NCBI RefSeq assembly: GCF_030540875.1
Contig: NZ_JAUOEM010000005.1
Location: 248,001-312,000 of the forward strand
DNA length: 64,000 nt
Reading direction: 5' to 3'
From: Flavivirga amylovorans
GTDB taxonomy: Bacteria > Bacteroidota > Bacteroidia > Flavobacteriales > Flavobacteriaceae
Numbering within the stretch: the stretch's first letter is position 1; each line of letters opens with the position of its first letter. Positions 54,325 to 63,959 of the stretch are shown here, piece after piece. A program made the position numbers and the translations under genes. The notes beneath the pieces are model-generated. The model had not been told where the DNA came from, ran no database searches, and saw only the letters and a program-made list of their open reading frames with translations.

Positions 54325-55719
54325 ATGAAATCTATAATTAAAAAGTCATCTTGGATTCTACCAGTAGTAGTTTTGCTATGCTCTTGCGGTAGTAAGGAAA
54401 AAAAGCAAACTTTAGCTGAAAACGTAACAGCTGAAGCTTCAAAAACAAAAACCCTTGAAATTGAAAAACCACAATTAACATTTGGCTTTATCAAACTAAC
54501 AGATATGGCACCTTTAGCGATTGCCAAAGAAAAAGGATTTTTTGAAGATGAAGGACTCTTTGTTTCAGTGGAAGCACAATCTAACTGGAAAAATGTATTA
54601 GATCGTGTCATTGATGGACAGTTGGATGGATCACACATGTTAGCTGGACAACCTATAGCAGCAGCTGCAGGGTTTGGTAGACAAGCAAAATTGGTAACGC
54701 CTTTTTCAATGGATCTTAATGGTAATGGTATTACTGTTTCGAATGATGTGTGGTCTAAAATGAAGTCAAATGTACCAAAAGGAGCAGATGGTAAACCTAT
54801 TCACCCTATTAAAGCAGATGCTTTAAAACCAGTTATTGAAGATTATAAAAACTCAGGAAAAGCCTTTAAAATGGGTATGGTATTTCCAGTATCTACGCAT
54901 AACTATGAAATAAGATATTGGTTAGCAGCAGCTGGTATTCATCCTGGTATGTATACTGCTGAAAATGTACAAGGGCAAATAGATGCAGACGTTTTATTAT
55001 CTGTAACACCACCGCCACAAATGCCAGCAACACTAGAAGCAGGTACTATTTATGGATATTGTGTTGGAGAGCCATGGAATCAACAAGCCGTATTTAAAGG
55101 GATTGGTGTGCCTGTAACTACAAATTATGATATCTGGAAAAACAACCCGGAGAAAGTATTTGTCATGACAAAGAAATTTATCGATGAGAACCCAAATACA
55201 GCAATAGCAGTGACTAAAGCTCTAATTAGAGCAGGGCAGTGGTTAGATGAACCAGGAAATAGAGCAGAGGCAGTTAAGATATTATCGATGTCTCAATATG
55301 TTGGTGCAGACGAAGCGGTATTAGCAAATTCTATGACAGGAACATTTGAGTTTGAAAAAGGAGACAAACGTGAGATGCCAGATTTTAATGTATTCTATAA
55401 GTACCATGCAACCTATCCTTTCTATTCTGATGGTATCTGGTTTTTAACTCAAATGAGAAGATGGGGACAAATACCAGAAGCTAAACCAGCCGAATGGTAT
55501 GCAGAAACTATCAAAGATGTATACCGACCAGATATCTGGAAAAAAGCGGCTGATCTTTTAGTTGAAGAAGGACATATTCCAGCAACTGATATCCCGAATA
55601 CTGATGGTTACAAACCAGCAACTACAGATTTTATAGATGGAACAGCTTACGATGCTAAAGATCCAATTTCATATATCAATAGTTTCTCTATAGGGAATAA
55701 AGATAAAGCAGTACAATAA
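54325..55719 (+). CDS. nrtA: Nitrate-type ABC transporter substrate-binding lipoprotein
   Basis: 464 aa. The lipobox is at Cys17-Cys19 ([11 protein letters not shown]). The NrtA/CmpA-like body runs from [20 protein letters not shown] through [40 protein letters not shown] and the end [18 protein letters not shown]. The ligand is nitrate, nitrite or bicarbonate in the family; nitrate is favoured by the cluster. Permease and two ATPases follow. Confidence 0.87.
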   Translation: MKSIIKKSSWILPVVVLLCSCGSKEKKQTLAENVTAEASKTKTLEIEKPQLTFGFIKLTDMAPLAIAKEKGFFEDEGLFVSVEAQSNWKNVLDRVIDGQLDGSHMLAGQPIAAAAGFGRQAKLVTPFSMDLNGNGITVSNDVWSKMKSNVPKGADGKPIHPIKADALKPVIEDYKNSGKAFKMGMVFPVSTHNYEIRYWLAAAGIHPGMYTAENVQGQIDADVLLSVTPPPQMPATLEAGTIYGYCVGEPWNQQAVFKGIGVPVTTNYDIWKNNPEKVFVMTKKFIDENPNTAIAVTKALIRAGQWLDEPGNRAEAVKILSMSQYVGADEAVLANSMTGTFEFEKGDKREMPDFNVFYKYHATYPFYSDGIWFLTQMRRWGQIPEAKPAEWYAETIKDVYRPDIWKKAADLLVEEGHIPATDIPNTDGYKPATTDFIDGTAYDAKDPISYINSFSIGNKDKAVQ

Positions 55720-55724
55720 TTGTG

Positions 55725-55809
55725 TTGTCATTCCGGACGAAGAATGAGGAGAAATCTCATCACTTTTGAGATTTCTCGTTGCTCGTTCCTCACTCTGTCG
55801 AAATGACAA
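55725..55809. repeat. ~85-nt palindromic repeat, copy 3
   Basis: TTGTCATTCCGGACGAAGAA...TGTCGAAATGACAA with an 11-bp inner stem GAGAAATCTCA / TGAGATTTCTC. It shares ends with 34649-34736. It lies between nrtA and nrtB. Confidence 0.7.
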
Positions 55810-55868
55810 ATAGCTAAGTTCTAGTTTTAAAACTTTAAAACAATTACAACACTAAATAAGAAGTAATC

Positions 55869-56975
55869 ATGAAACAAAGCATAACATTAGGAAAAGTAAC
55901 TAAATTTATGGGATTAGGTTTTTTAAGTACTTTAAAAGATCTATTTACTGGGAAGCTAGACAAAGAAGATTTTAAAAACTTCTTACGTAAGGTATTCGTA
56001 CCACTTGCTTCCATACTGTTATTTATCGGGCTATGGCATGTAGGTTCAAAATATTTATATAATAGAGAAGCCGATTTTAAAATTGAAAAAGCACTTACAG
56101 ACCAAGGTCCAGCAGCTGCAGAAGCTATGCGGGAATGTATTGCATCTGGCGATATAAGTTGTCAGCCCAATACACTACCATCACCTAGTCAGGTTTGGGA
56201 TTCTTATAAATCATTATTGAGAGATCATAATATCATTAGTGCAGATAAGGCAGCATTTATAGAGAAGACAGCCACATTAAATGCGAAGCGAATTGCTGAA
56301 GGTAAAGCACCCATAACCTATACTGGTAGACCGTCTTTTATAGATCAAATTATTATGAGTTTAAAAACAGTATTTGCTGGTTTTCTATTAGCTTTAATAA
56401 TAGCGGTTCCTATTGGAGTTCTTATAGGGTTAAGTCCTACTTTAAAAAGTGCTTTTAATTGGTTTGTTCAAATTTTTAAGCCCGTATCTCCAGTTGTCTG
56501 GTATCTGTTGGTATTTATGATCGTTAAAACGATCTTAATAGATTCCAATGGAGATAGCTCATTCATCATTTCATTTATAAGTGTTGGGTTATGTTCTATG
56601 TGGGCCACTTTAGTTAATACGGCTATGGGAGTATCATCTGTAGATAAAGATTATATAAATGTAGCTAAAGTTTTGAAATTAGGGCCTTTTCAAAAAGTGT
56701 TTAAAGTGATTTTACCGTCATCTTTGCCTTTAATATTTACAGGATTAAAGATTACATTGTCTGTAGCGTGGATGGTATTAATTGCTATTGAATTATTAGC
56801 GCAAAGTCCAGGTTTGGGACTCTTTGTTTGGGAAGAATTCCAAAATGGTGCCAATGATTCAAATTCTAAAATTATTGTGGCCATGTTTGTTATAGGAATT
56901 ATAGGTTTTTTATTAGACCGAATTATGTTGACTATTCAAAATGCGGTGTCGTTTAATAAAAATGATGGTATATAA
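55869..56975 (+). CDS. nrtB: Nitrate-type ABC transporter permease
   Basis: 368 aa, longer than the usual ~270. The first helix is near residue 45 (VPLASILLFIGLWHVGSKYL). An extracytoplasmic insert of about 85 residues follows, including CIASGDISCQPNTLPSPSQV. Five helices of the BPD_transp_1 domain come next, with the EAA-type loop GVSSVDKDYINVAKVLKLGP. The LPSSLPLIFTGLKI turn contacts the ATPase. The insert with two Cys is unusual and could contact NrtA. Confidence 0.88.
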   Translation: MKQSITLGKVTKFMGLGFLSTLKDLFTGKLDKEDFKNFLRKVFVPLASILLFIGLWHVGSKYLYNREADFKIEKALTDQGPAAAEAMRECIASGDISCQPNTLPSPSQVWDSYKSLLRDHNIISADKAAFIEKTATLNAKRIAEGKAPITYTGRPSFIDQIIMSLKTVFAGFLLALIIAVPIGVLIGLSPTLKSAFNWFVQIFKPVSPVVWYLLVFMIVKTILIDSNGDSSFIISFISVGLCSMWATLVNTAMGVSSVDKDYINVAKVLKLGPFQKVFKVILPSSLPLIFTGLKITLSVAWMVLIAIELLAQSPGLGLFVWEEFQNGANDSNSKIIVAMFVIGIIGFLLDRIMLTIQNAVSFNKNDGI

Positions 56976-57052
56976 TTATGTTTAATTGTTGAATCGTGTA
57001 AATAAAACAAGCGATTAAACAAACAAACGAATCAACAAATAAATAATAAGAA

Positions 57053-57901
57053 ATGGCATATTTAGAATTAAATAATATATATAAGACTTACGGTCAAGGG
57101 GATCATGAAACTGAAGTGCTTTCGAATATAAATTTATCAATTGAAGAAGGAGAATTTGTTGCTATTGTGGGATTTACTGGAAGTGGAAAAACAACCTTGG
57201 TAAACCTCATTAATGGATTGTTGGAACCAACAAAGGGAGAGGTGTTATTTAAAGGCGAGCCTGTTTCTGGTACGAGCCATGAACGAGGCGTTATTTTTCA
57301 GAACTATTCATTATTGCCATGGTTAACAGTTGGTCAGAATGTTTTCATGGCAGTAAAAGAGGCCTTTCCAAAAAAAAGTAAAAAGGAATTGAACGAACTA
57401 GTAGCAGAGTACGTTGAAATGGTGAGTTTAACACCGGCAATTAATAAGCGTCCAAAGGAATTATCTGGAGGGATGCGTCAGCGTGTTGCCGTTGCTAGAG
57501 CTTTATCTATGAAACCAGAAATGATTATCATGGATGAACCTTTAGGAGCATTGGATGCCTTAACCAGAGGTAATCTTCAAGATGAAATTTTAAATATTTG
57601 GGGAAAAGATAAACGAACCGCGTTGTTAATTACTAACGATGTCGATGAAGGTCTATATATGGCAGACCGTATTATACCTTTAAAGCCAGGGCCAAATGCC
57701 ACTTTAGGGCCTGAATTTAAAATAGATATAGAACGCCCTAGAGACAAAACGGAGCTGAACGATAATATGAATTTTAAAGAAACCAGAAATGCTATTATAG
57801 AGTATTTAATGAATATTGGAGACGAAAGAAAATCACAGGCTAGAGAAGAATTTGTACTTCCAGATTTGAGTCCGAAGGATTTTGTTAATCAATTTAAATA
57901 A
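57053..57901 (+). CDS. nrtC: Nitrate-type ABC transporter ATPase, H-loop variant
   Basis: 282 aa. Walker [10 protein letters not shown] (40-48), signature LSGGM (137-141) and Walker [16 protein letters not shown] are present. The switch (H-loop) residue, His in nearly all ABC ATPases, is Asn195 here ([10 protein letters not shown]). The partner 57911-58741 has a normal H-loop His217 but a signature LSQGM. The heterodimer would therefore have one canonical and one non-canonical ATP site. No C-terminal NrtA-like domain is fused, unlike cyanobacterial NrtC. Confidence 0.88.
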   Translation: MAYLELNNIYKTYGQGDHETEVLSNINLSIEEGEFVAIVGFTGSGKTTLVNLINGLLEPTKGEVLFKGEPVSGTSHERGVIFQNYSLLPWLTVGQNVFMAVKEAFPKKSKKELNELVAEYVEMVSLTPAINKRPKELSGGMRQRVAVARALSMKPEMIIMDEPLGALDALTRGNLQDEILNIWGKDKRTALLITNDVDEGLYMADRIIPLKPGPNATLGPEFKIDIERPRDKTELNDNMNFKETRNAIIEYLMNIGDERKSQAREEFVLPDLSPKDFVNQFK

Positions 57902-57910
57902 AGGAATCAA

Positions 57911-58741
57911 ATGACTACTACTATAGAAAAAACAAAAACAGATAGTATTACTAATACCACTCTTTTTCCTTCATCTCAGGTGATGTTGGATCTAAAAAAG
58001 TTAAAGAAGGTATATCCAACACCAAAAGGCGATTATGTTGTTCTTGAAGATTTGAACCTCCAAATAAGAAAGGAAGAATTTGTGACTATTATCGGGCATT
58101 CAGGTTGTGGTAAAACAACCATGCTTTCAATGATTGCTGGTCTTAATGCCATTTCTGGGGGTAACATTTCTGTATTAGGGAAACATATAAAAGGACCAGG
58201 ACCAGATAGGGGCGTTATTTTTCAATCACCTAGCTTAATGCCATGGATGACGTCTCTTCAAAATGTATTATTAGGCGTTAATCAAGTTTTTCCACATGCT
58301 ACGAAATCTCAAAGAAATGATATTGCGAAATACTATTTACAAAAGGTAGGGTTAGAGGACGCCTTTAATAAAAAAGCATCGGAATTATCTCAAGGCATGC
58401 AGCAACGTGTTGGGATAGCCAGAGCGTTTGCTATAAAACCAAAAGTGTTATTGCTGGATGAACCTTTTGGGATGTTAGATTCTTTAACAAGAGGGGAGCT
58501 TCAGGATATTTTAATTGAAATATGGAACAAAGAAAAAATTACTGCTGTCATGATTACGCATGATGTTGATGAAGCTATTTTTTTAGCAGATCGTGTCGTG
58601 ATGATGACCAGTGGGCCAAAAGCTAAAATAGGTGATATTTTAAATATTGATTTTGAAAGACCAAGAACGCGTAAAACCGTTTTAGAACATGAAGACTATT
58701 ATAAGTACAGAAAACATTTAATCGATTTTTTAGAACATTAA
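57911..58741 (+). CDS. nrtD: Nitrate-type ABC transporter ATPase, second subunit
   Basis: 276 aa. Walker A GHSGCGKTT (62-70), signature LSQGM (159-163), Walker B LLLDEPFGMLDSLTR and H-loop MITHDVDEA with His217 are present. It resembles the NrtD group, where the Gly of the signature is often replaced. The start is 9 bp after nrtC, with a possible Shine-Dalgarno AAGGAA. A ~30-residue N-terminal extension precedes the ABC core. Confidence 0.9.
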   Translation: MTTTIEKTKTDSITNTTLFPSSQVMLDLKKLKKVYPTPKGDYVVLEDLNLQIRKEEFVTIIGHSGCGKTTMLSMIAGLNAISGGNISVLGKHIKGPGPDRGVIFQSPSLMPWMTSLQNVLLGVNQVFPHATKSQRNDIAKYYLQKVGLEDAFNKKASELSQGMQQRVGIARAFAIKPKVLLLDEPFGMLDSLTRGELQDILIEIWNKEKITAVMITHDVDEAIFLADRVVMMTSGPKAKIGDILNIDFERPRTRKTVLEHEDYYKYRKHLIDFLEH

Positions 58742-58822
58742 TCAATGAAATCACTCAAAACCATAATATTATAAATATTAGGTTATATGAGATTTGTCAT
58801 AAATAAGACGTTTTTGTCTTTT

Positions 58823-58830
58823 TACATTTG
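58823..58830 (+). promoter_or_regulatory. Porin gene -7 box (TACATTTG)
   Basis: A full match to TAnnTTTG, 63 bp before the start codon. It is preceded by an AGAC-N6-GTCT inverted repeat (58806-58819). Confidence 0.5.
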
Positions 58831-58893
58831 ACAAGCAATAATTAACAATATAATTAAACTCAAAAAACACAAACAACTTAAAAATTAAAAAAG

Positions 58894-60174
58894 ATGAAAA
58901 AACAATATGTAATATTGGGGTTATTACTAGCAGGGTGCTTAAATTTTGCACAAGCGCAATTTACTTTAGATGGTGAATTTCGTCCACGTACAGAATATCG
59001 TAACGGTTTTGGAAGCCTTATAGCTGACGATGCAGATGCTGGTTATGGTATCTCAACCCGTATACGTTTAAATGCTGGGTATTCAGTAGATGCTTATAAG
59101 TTTTATGTGAGCTTTCAGGATATTTTGGTTTGGGGAGAAAATAGACAGATTCTACCTTACGATCAGAATAACTCGTTTGCAGTTTTTCAAGCTTGGGCAG
59201 AAATTAATTTCGGATCTGGATGGTCAACAAAGTTAGGACGTCAGGTGTTGTCTTATGACGATCAGCGTATTCTTGGGGGATTAGACTGGGCACAACAGGG
59301 ACGTAACCACGATGCGGCGTTGATAAAATATAAAAAGAACAAATTCTTAATAGATGTTGCATTCGCATTTAACCAGGATTACTCTAACCCAACAGGTTTT
59401 CAGTCAGTCGGAACAGCGTATAACACTACAGGTTTCTTTTCATATAAAACCATGCAGTATGCCTATATAAAACAAGCTTGGGAAAACTTTTCAGGTAGTT
59501 TGCTATTAATGAATAATGGTTTCCAGGAATTTGATACAAGTAATGAACCTGATGGTGTGAGTAACCTTCAAACGTTAGGAACTCATTTAAACTACGGACA
59601 AGGGAGTTTTGCGGTTGCTGCTAATGCATTTGTACAAACCGGTAAAAGACAAAATGACATAGATGTAAAAGGCGCGTATCTTTTAGGTTTGGATCTAACA
59701 TACAAAGCGTCTGATAAGGTTCAATTAGGAGCAGGTGTGGAACTTATTAGTGGTAATGATGCTGATCCTGGAGAAACAGGCGCGTTCTTTCCTTTGTATG
59801 GTACCAATCATAAATTTAATGGACTTATGGATTATTTTTACGTAGGGAACCATGGCAACTCTATCGGTTTATTTGATGTTCACGCAAGTGCGAACTTTAA
59901 ATTCAATAAAACTTCTAGCCTGATGGTTAAAGCCTTAAATTTTAGCGGAGATAAAGAGTTGCCTAGCGGTGAGAAATCATTAGGAACAGAAATTGATTTG
60001 GTTTTCAAAAAGGAATTTAAAGGGTATGCTTTAGTAGCTGGATATTCACATATGTTCCCTTCAGATGGGATGTATGAGTTAAAAGGTATTACAGAAGATG
60101 CTGCATCAGATACACAAAATTGGGCTTGGGCTATGTTAGTGCTAAAACCTAAATTTTTAAATGGTAAGAAATAG
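58894..60174 (+). CDS. Outer-membrane porin (alginate-export-like)
   Basis: 426 aa. A signal peptide (MKKQYVILGLLLAGCLNFAQ) then amphipathic beta strands of a barrel: FTLDGEFRPRTEYRNGFGSL, GYGISTRIRLNAGYS, WSTKLGRQVLSYDDQRILGG and a terminal strand. The 'RPRTEYRNGFG' and 'GRQxLxYDDQRxLGG' motifs are of the alginate_exp/OprD-like family. It follows nrtD by 150 bp with its own promoter. Passage of nitrate/nitrite into the periplasm is inferred from its place. Confidence 0.82.
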   Translation: MKKQYVILGLLLAGCLNFAQAQFTLDGEFRPRTEYRNGFGSLIADDADAGYGISTRIRLNAGYSVDAYKFYVSFQDILVWGENRQILPYDQNNSFAVFQAWAEINFGSGWSTKLGRQVLSYDDQRILGGLDWAQQGRNHDAALIKYKKNKFLIDVAFAFNQDYSNPTGFQSVGTAYNTTGFFSYKTMQYAYIKQAWENFSGSLLLMNNGFQEFDTSNEPDGVSNLQTLGTHLNYGQGSFAVAANAFVQTGKRQNDIDVKGAYLLGLDLTYKASDKVQLGAGVELISGNDADPGETGAFFPLYGTNHKFNGLMDYFYVGNHGNSIGLFDVHASANFKFNKTSSLMVKALNFSGDKELPSGEKSLGTEIDLVFKKEFKGYALVAGYSHMFPSDGMYELKGITEDAASDTQNWAWAMLVLKPKFLNGKK

Positions 60175-60230
60175 ATAACTTAGAGTGACTGATTAATACT
60201 TTAAGAGCCTTCTTTTAGAGGGCTCTTTTT

Positions 60231-60872
60231 TTATATTTTATAAATTCCATTCTTAATAGCATATAAAACAAGTCCTATTCTATTTTTAACATGTAGTTTT
60301 TGGAACAGATTATCTCTATAACCATCTATGGTTTTGGGGCTTAAAAACATTTTCTCAGCTATTTCTTTATAAGTCATTTCTGAACAAGTATGAATTATAA
60401 ACTCTATTTCTCTGTCTTTTAATTGAATTTTACCTGAATCGTCACTATTTAAAGAATTGATTAAAATATTAGAAACATCTTTAGTGTGATAATAGCCATG
60501 TTTTACAGTTTCTAATAAAGCTAACTCTAAAATATCTTTTTCAACATCTTTTAATAAATAACCTTTTGCACCAGCTTTTAACATTTTTATGATGGTGGTA
60601 TCATTTTCTTCAACAGAAAGCGCAATAACTTTTACTTCAGGATATTCATTTTTTACAATCTCCGTAGTCTCTATGCCATTCAGAATGGGCATATTAACAT
60701 CCATAAGTATAATGTCTGGAATATTACTTGGTGTTTTAAGTTTAGTAAGTAACTCTTTACCATTTTTGCAGGTATAAAGCACATTAAAATCTTTAAAAGA
60801 ATCTACTAGACTTGCTATGGCCTGAGATAATAAAATATGATCTTCAACAATTGCTATTGTATGTGCCTTCAT
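60231..60872 (-). CDS. LuxR/NarL-type response regulator
   Basis: 213 aa. The receiver domain (about 1-120) has the phosphoacceptor Asp in DIILMDVNMPILNG, AIVEDHILLSQAIASLV at the start and the switch Lys in AKGYLLKD. The C-terminal LuxR-type helix-turn-helix is at about 150-205 (LKDREIEFIIHTCSEMTYKE, then MFLSPKTIDGYRDNLFQKLH). It overlaps the sensor kinase gene by 29 bp. NarXL-type systems have the same pairing; control of the nitrate genes is possible but unproved. Confidence 0.92.
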   Translation of the reverse strand: MKAHTIAIVEDHILLSQAIASLVDSFKDFNVLYTCKNGKELLTKLKTPSNIPDIILMDVNMPILNGIETTEIVKNEYPEVKVIALSVEENDTTIIKMLKAGAKGYLLKDVEKDILELALLETVKHGYYHTKDVSNILINSLNSDDSGKIQLKDREIEFIIHTCSEMTYKEIAEKMFLSPKTIDGYRDNLFQKLHVKNRIGLVLYAIKNGIYKI

Positions 60873-61620
60873 GATTAAGTTTGTATGTAATAGTTAATTT
60901 AGTTCCTTTATTAGGTTCCGATGTAAATGTAGCGCTTGCGTTTACTAACTTTGCTCTACTCTTTATATTGGTTAAACCTATTCCAGAATGATTTTGCTTG
61001 TTTAGATCAAAACCCAAACCATCGTCTTTTGCTATAATAATTAGCATGTCAGATTGGTAATCTAATATAACATCTAGATGAGTAGCTTTTGCATGCTTTA
61101 TCGTATTTGAAAAAAACTCTTGTAAAATTCTAAAGAATACAATTTCAATTTTACTATCTATTTTTATTTGTTGCCCTTTAATGGTGAGTTGCGATTCTAT
61201 AAAGTTAAGTCTGTTAAATCGATTAATTTCATCAGATACCGCCTGCTCTAAAGACATGTTTTTTAGAGCATCGGGATTAATTAATTTAGATAAAATCCTT
61301 AATTCCTTAATACATTTATCTAGTGTTCCTTTTACTTCATTAATGGAAGAATCGCTTTGTAACTGTATTTTTGCTAAAGTTAATAACTGACCTATATTGT
61401 CATGTAGCTCCCAGCTAATATTTCTAAATGTTTCTTCTCTAATTTCAATTTGAGCCTTAGATATTTCCTGTTCAAAATGTTTTTTAGCAAACTCATTTTT
61501 TAATAGCAATGCATTCTTTCTTTTTTGAAAAAGAACAAAGAGGGAAATCATTGTCATTATTAAAAGAAATAATATAACAGATGATATTATTAAAAATGAT
61601 TGTATTTCTTTTTCGTCCAT
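60844..61620 (-). CDS. HisKA_3-type sensor histidine kinase
   Basis: 258 aa from the ATG at 61620; a TTG seven codons upstream is less likely. One membrane helix near the N-terminus (FLIISSVILFLLIMTMISLF) leads to a short coiled linker. The dimerisation helix with the phospho-His follows in NISWELHDNIGQLLTLAKIQ. The ATPase domain has ITIIAKDDGLGFDL and SGIGLTNIKSRAKLV. There is no periplasmic sensor domain, so sensing must come from the membrane part or from the overlapping membrane protein gene upstream (31-bp overlap). Confidence 0.92.
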   Translation of the reverse strand: MDEKEIQSFLIISSVILFLLIMTMISLFVLFQKRKNALLLKNEFAKKHFEQEISKAQIEIREETFRNISWELHDNIGQLLTLAKIQLQSDSSINEVKGTLDKCIKELRILSKLINPDALKNMSLEQAVSDEINRFNRLNFIESQLTIKGQQIKIDSKIEIVFFRILQEFFSNTIKHAKATHLDVILDYQSDMLIIIAKDDGLGFDLNKQNHSGIGLTNIKSRAKLVNASATFTSEPNKGTKLTITYKLNHEGTYNSNC

Positions 61621-62237
61621 ATAAAACCTATTATGTAGCAACCATACAATACCATGTTTAGAAAAAGTAAAATAATACCAAATACAGAATTATGAGCCCA
61701 AACATTAAAATACTTAGACAATAATATAAATGGTATCATACCTATGTTAAACAATACTAAAGCGGTGGTTATCCAGAAGCTTAATTTATGTTTTATAATT
61801 AAGGTGTAATTTGAGTTAAATAATTGATGCAAGTGAAACCCAGCAAAAATTAATACAAAAGAAGCACCTATTATAAAACTATATTTATGATGTTCTATAT
61901 TTATACCATTTAATACGTACAATATTATGAATATAGCACTTATTGTTAGTATGATTTTCTTATATAATTTTTCTGTTAAAATGGAATAATACCACCAGTA
62001 ATAAAATAAAAAACTCATTCCTGTATATCCATAATAGAGCCACGTATTACCAGGGTTGTATATACCAATTAATGGCCCTAATATGGAATCTACAAAAAAT
62101 GTTACCCATAAAAAATGCAAGAAGTAAGCTTCAGATGAATTTACGTATTTCTTATAATGAATTGTAGCAATAACAGCAGCTGCAAATTCAAATGCACTAA
62201 CAGAATATGACATTACATATGGATAAAAATCACTCAT
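61590..62237 (-). CDS. Hypothetical membrane protein linked to the sensor kinase
   Basis: 215 aa with about six or seven hydrophobic helices (for example FLHFLWVTFFVDSILGPLIG and IILTISAIFIILYVLNGINI). The gene overlaps the kinase gene by 31 bp and reads in the same direction, which suggests a partner of the kinase, probably its sensor part. No named family is recognised. It is rich in Tyr, Trp and His around the second to fourth helices. Confidence 0.72.
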   Translation of the reverse strand: MSDFYPYVMSYSVSAFEFAAAVIATIHYKKYVNSSEAYFLHFLWVTFFVDSILGPLIGIYNPGNTWLYYGYTGMSFLFYYWWYYSILTEKLYKKIILTISAIFIILYVLNGINIEHHKYSFIIGASFVLIFAGFHLHQLFNSNYTLIIKHKLSFWITTALVLFNIGMIPFILLSKYFNVWAHNSVFGIILLFLNMVLYGCYIIGFIWTKKKYNHF

Positions 62238-62249
62238 TTACATGATACT

Positions 62250-62753
62250 TTAGTTTACGTTTTTTGGTGGTTTTCCAGCATGGCCATAATTATATGCTGG
62301 AATTTCATGAATGTTATCGTTTATAACAAAAGTCGAACTTATAGGAGAAAAACTAGCTTTAGACTTGGTTTTATTACCTGTAGGAACTAAAAAGACAGTT
62401 GAGTAACCTGGGTCATGAAATCTCTTTTCTTTTGGGTAGGCTCCATTATAAATACGAATACCTAATCTTGTGTAACCCAATGAGTCTGCCTCCTGTTCTA
62501 CATATGCAATGTATTTTTTTAATTCTTCCAGATCAAACCAGAATTCTCGGGTATCTTCTATTCCTAGGTGCTTATTGATAATAGCACTTCGAGTATTTTT
62601 ATATTCATCCTCTAACTCTTTGGCATACTCGTAATCTATAATTTGCTTTGGAGCTTTAATTTTTGGAGGTTTAGGTTTTTCTTCACATGATTGAAAAGAG
62701 AATGCCATAATTGCTAAGAAAAAAGCTAACCTCTGAATTGATTTTGTATTCAT
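62250..62753 (-). CDS. Hypothetical lipoprotein upstream of the sensor module
   Basis: 167 aa. The lipobox ends at Cys23 (AFSFQSCEEKPKPPK), followed by a Lys/Pro-rich linker. A globular part comes next (YEYAKELEDEYKNTRSAIIN, then YARLGIRIYNGAYPKEK-type strand). It lies 12 bp before the membrane protein gene and is probably in the same operon. No known family is recognised; a signal-related role in the envelope is inferred only from context. Confidence 0.68.
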   Translation of the reverse strand: MNTKSIQRLAFFLAIMAFSFQSCEEKPKPPKIKAPKQIIDYEYAKELEDEYKNTRSAIINKHLGIEDTREFWFDLEELKKYIAYVEQEADSLGYTRLGIRIYNGAYPKEKRFHDPGYSTVFLVPTGNKTKSKASFSPISSTFVINDNIHEIPAYNYGHAGKPPKNVN

Positions 62754-62910
62754 TTTAGTTTTTATTAAATGGTTTATTCCAAAAATACATATTAATATTT
62801 GAATTTTTTGATATATAGAACTATGTATAGAATGGTTTTGTTTTATAATTTATTGATTTTTAGTTAATTATGTTGTGTTTGAAGTGATTGAAAGATGCTT
62901 TAGATATTAA

Positions 62911-62957
62911 AAAAGGGGAAAAACACCCCTTAAATAAAATAAAAACACTCAGTGTTT
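62911..62957. terminator. Two hairpins in the 325-bp gap
   Basis: AAGGGG / CCCCTT (about 62913-62931) and AAAACACT-C-AGTGTTTT (about 62942-62958) followed by T residues. The gap separates the divergent lipoprotein and hypothetical genes and otherwise shows no gene. Their role as terminators is uncertain since neither neighbour is transcribed into them. Confidence 0.4.
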
Positions 62958-63078
62958 TTTGGAATAATCTCCTTGTAGCTTTTCGGGATTTTCACTCTTA
63001 AATTAAAGCAACTTTCAAAATATATTTGTACCAATATTGATAAACCTAAAAATCAATCAATCTTAAAACATATATAAA

Positions 63079-63807
63079 ATGGAAGATACCGATTCTATAT
63101 TAACTATTAAAAACGCTATTGATGGTATCTGGATTAATAATAATAAAGATTCAAAAATCACAACTAAAATCATTATTTCTAACAATGGAAAAAATGTTCA
63201 GATATTTGATAAATGTAGTCCCAAATATTATGATAATGAAACAAATACCTTAACTCCAGAAGGTTACAGCACAAATATGTATTGGGCTATTTTTAATAGT
63301 TGTGTTTCGAAATCTACGTTCATATTTACTATTGATGATAATAAAATGGAAGTAAGATATGAGCAAGACTATAAATCTACATCTATTGAACCTGAAAGGT
63401 TCGTTGAAAACTTCACCAAACTTGACTCTGCTATACACGAACCCGTAATGACACAAACATATTTAGAAACTAAGGCACAGACAGAAATGGAATTAGAAGA
63501 CATACCAACACAAGTACTTGATAATACACCTATTTTACTTTGCGATGATTTATTTGCAAATAATGATATTGAAAATTTATATGAAACTACAAAAGTAGGG
63601 ATGAAAATATCCACGATTAAAGATCTTACATCAGGATTCTTTTACTACTTACCCAGTACTTATCATTTACAGTATAATAATGATAAAAGTTATGGCATAC
63701 TTAAAAGGGGACTAAATGTATTGACATATATTAAGAATATTTTTAGTAGAGTAGGTAATATTGTTTCTATTCGTAGGTTAATATCGCCAACAGATATGAT
63801 TACCTAG
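63079..63807 (+). CDS. Hypothetical cytoplasmic protein
   Basis: 242 aa without signal peptide or membrane segments. It starts MEDTDSILTIKNAIDGIWIN and has two Cys-containing beta segments (VQIFDKCSPKYY, IFNSCVSKSTFIFT) in a region that might form a lipocalin-like strand set. A more helical C-terminal half follows (about 150-242), ending with several basic residues (SRVGNIVSIRRLISP). I cannot assign a family. The AT-rich leader before it may hold the promoter. Confidence 0.6.
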   Translation: MEDTDSILTIKNAIDGIWINNNKDSKITTKIIISNNGKNVQIFDKCSPKYYDNETNTLTPEGYSTNMYWAIFNSCVSKSTFIFTIDDNKMEVRYEQDYKSTSIEPERFVENFTKLDSAIHEPVMTQTYLETKAQTEMELEDIPTQVLDNTPILLCDDLFANNDIENLYETTKVGMKISTIKDLTSGFFYYLPSTYHLQYNNDKSYGILKRGLNVLTYIKNIFSRVGNIVSIRRLISPTDMIT

Positions 63808-63926
63808 TTGCTGTGTAAATTAAAGTTACCTGCTCGGTACTAGAGGTAAAATTTACGAAAGTAACAAAAGTACTTGGCATGTTCTATTATTAGGATGGTT
63901 GTAGATTCTTATACCAAGTATTAAAT

Positions 63927-63953
63927 AAAACCCTGAAATATTTTTAGGGTTTT
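63927..63953 (-). terminator. Rho-independent terminator near the window end
   Basis: An 8-bp stem AAAACCCT / AGGGTTTT with an 11-nt loop. On the minus strand it is followed by a short T-rich run, in place to end the partial gene at the window edge. Confidence 0.6.
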
Positions 63954-63959
63954 ATGTTT

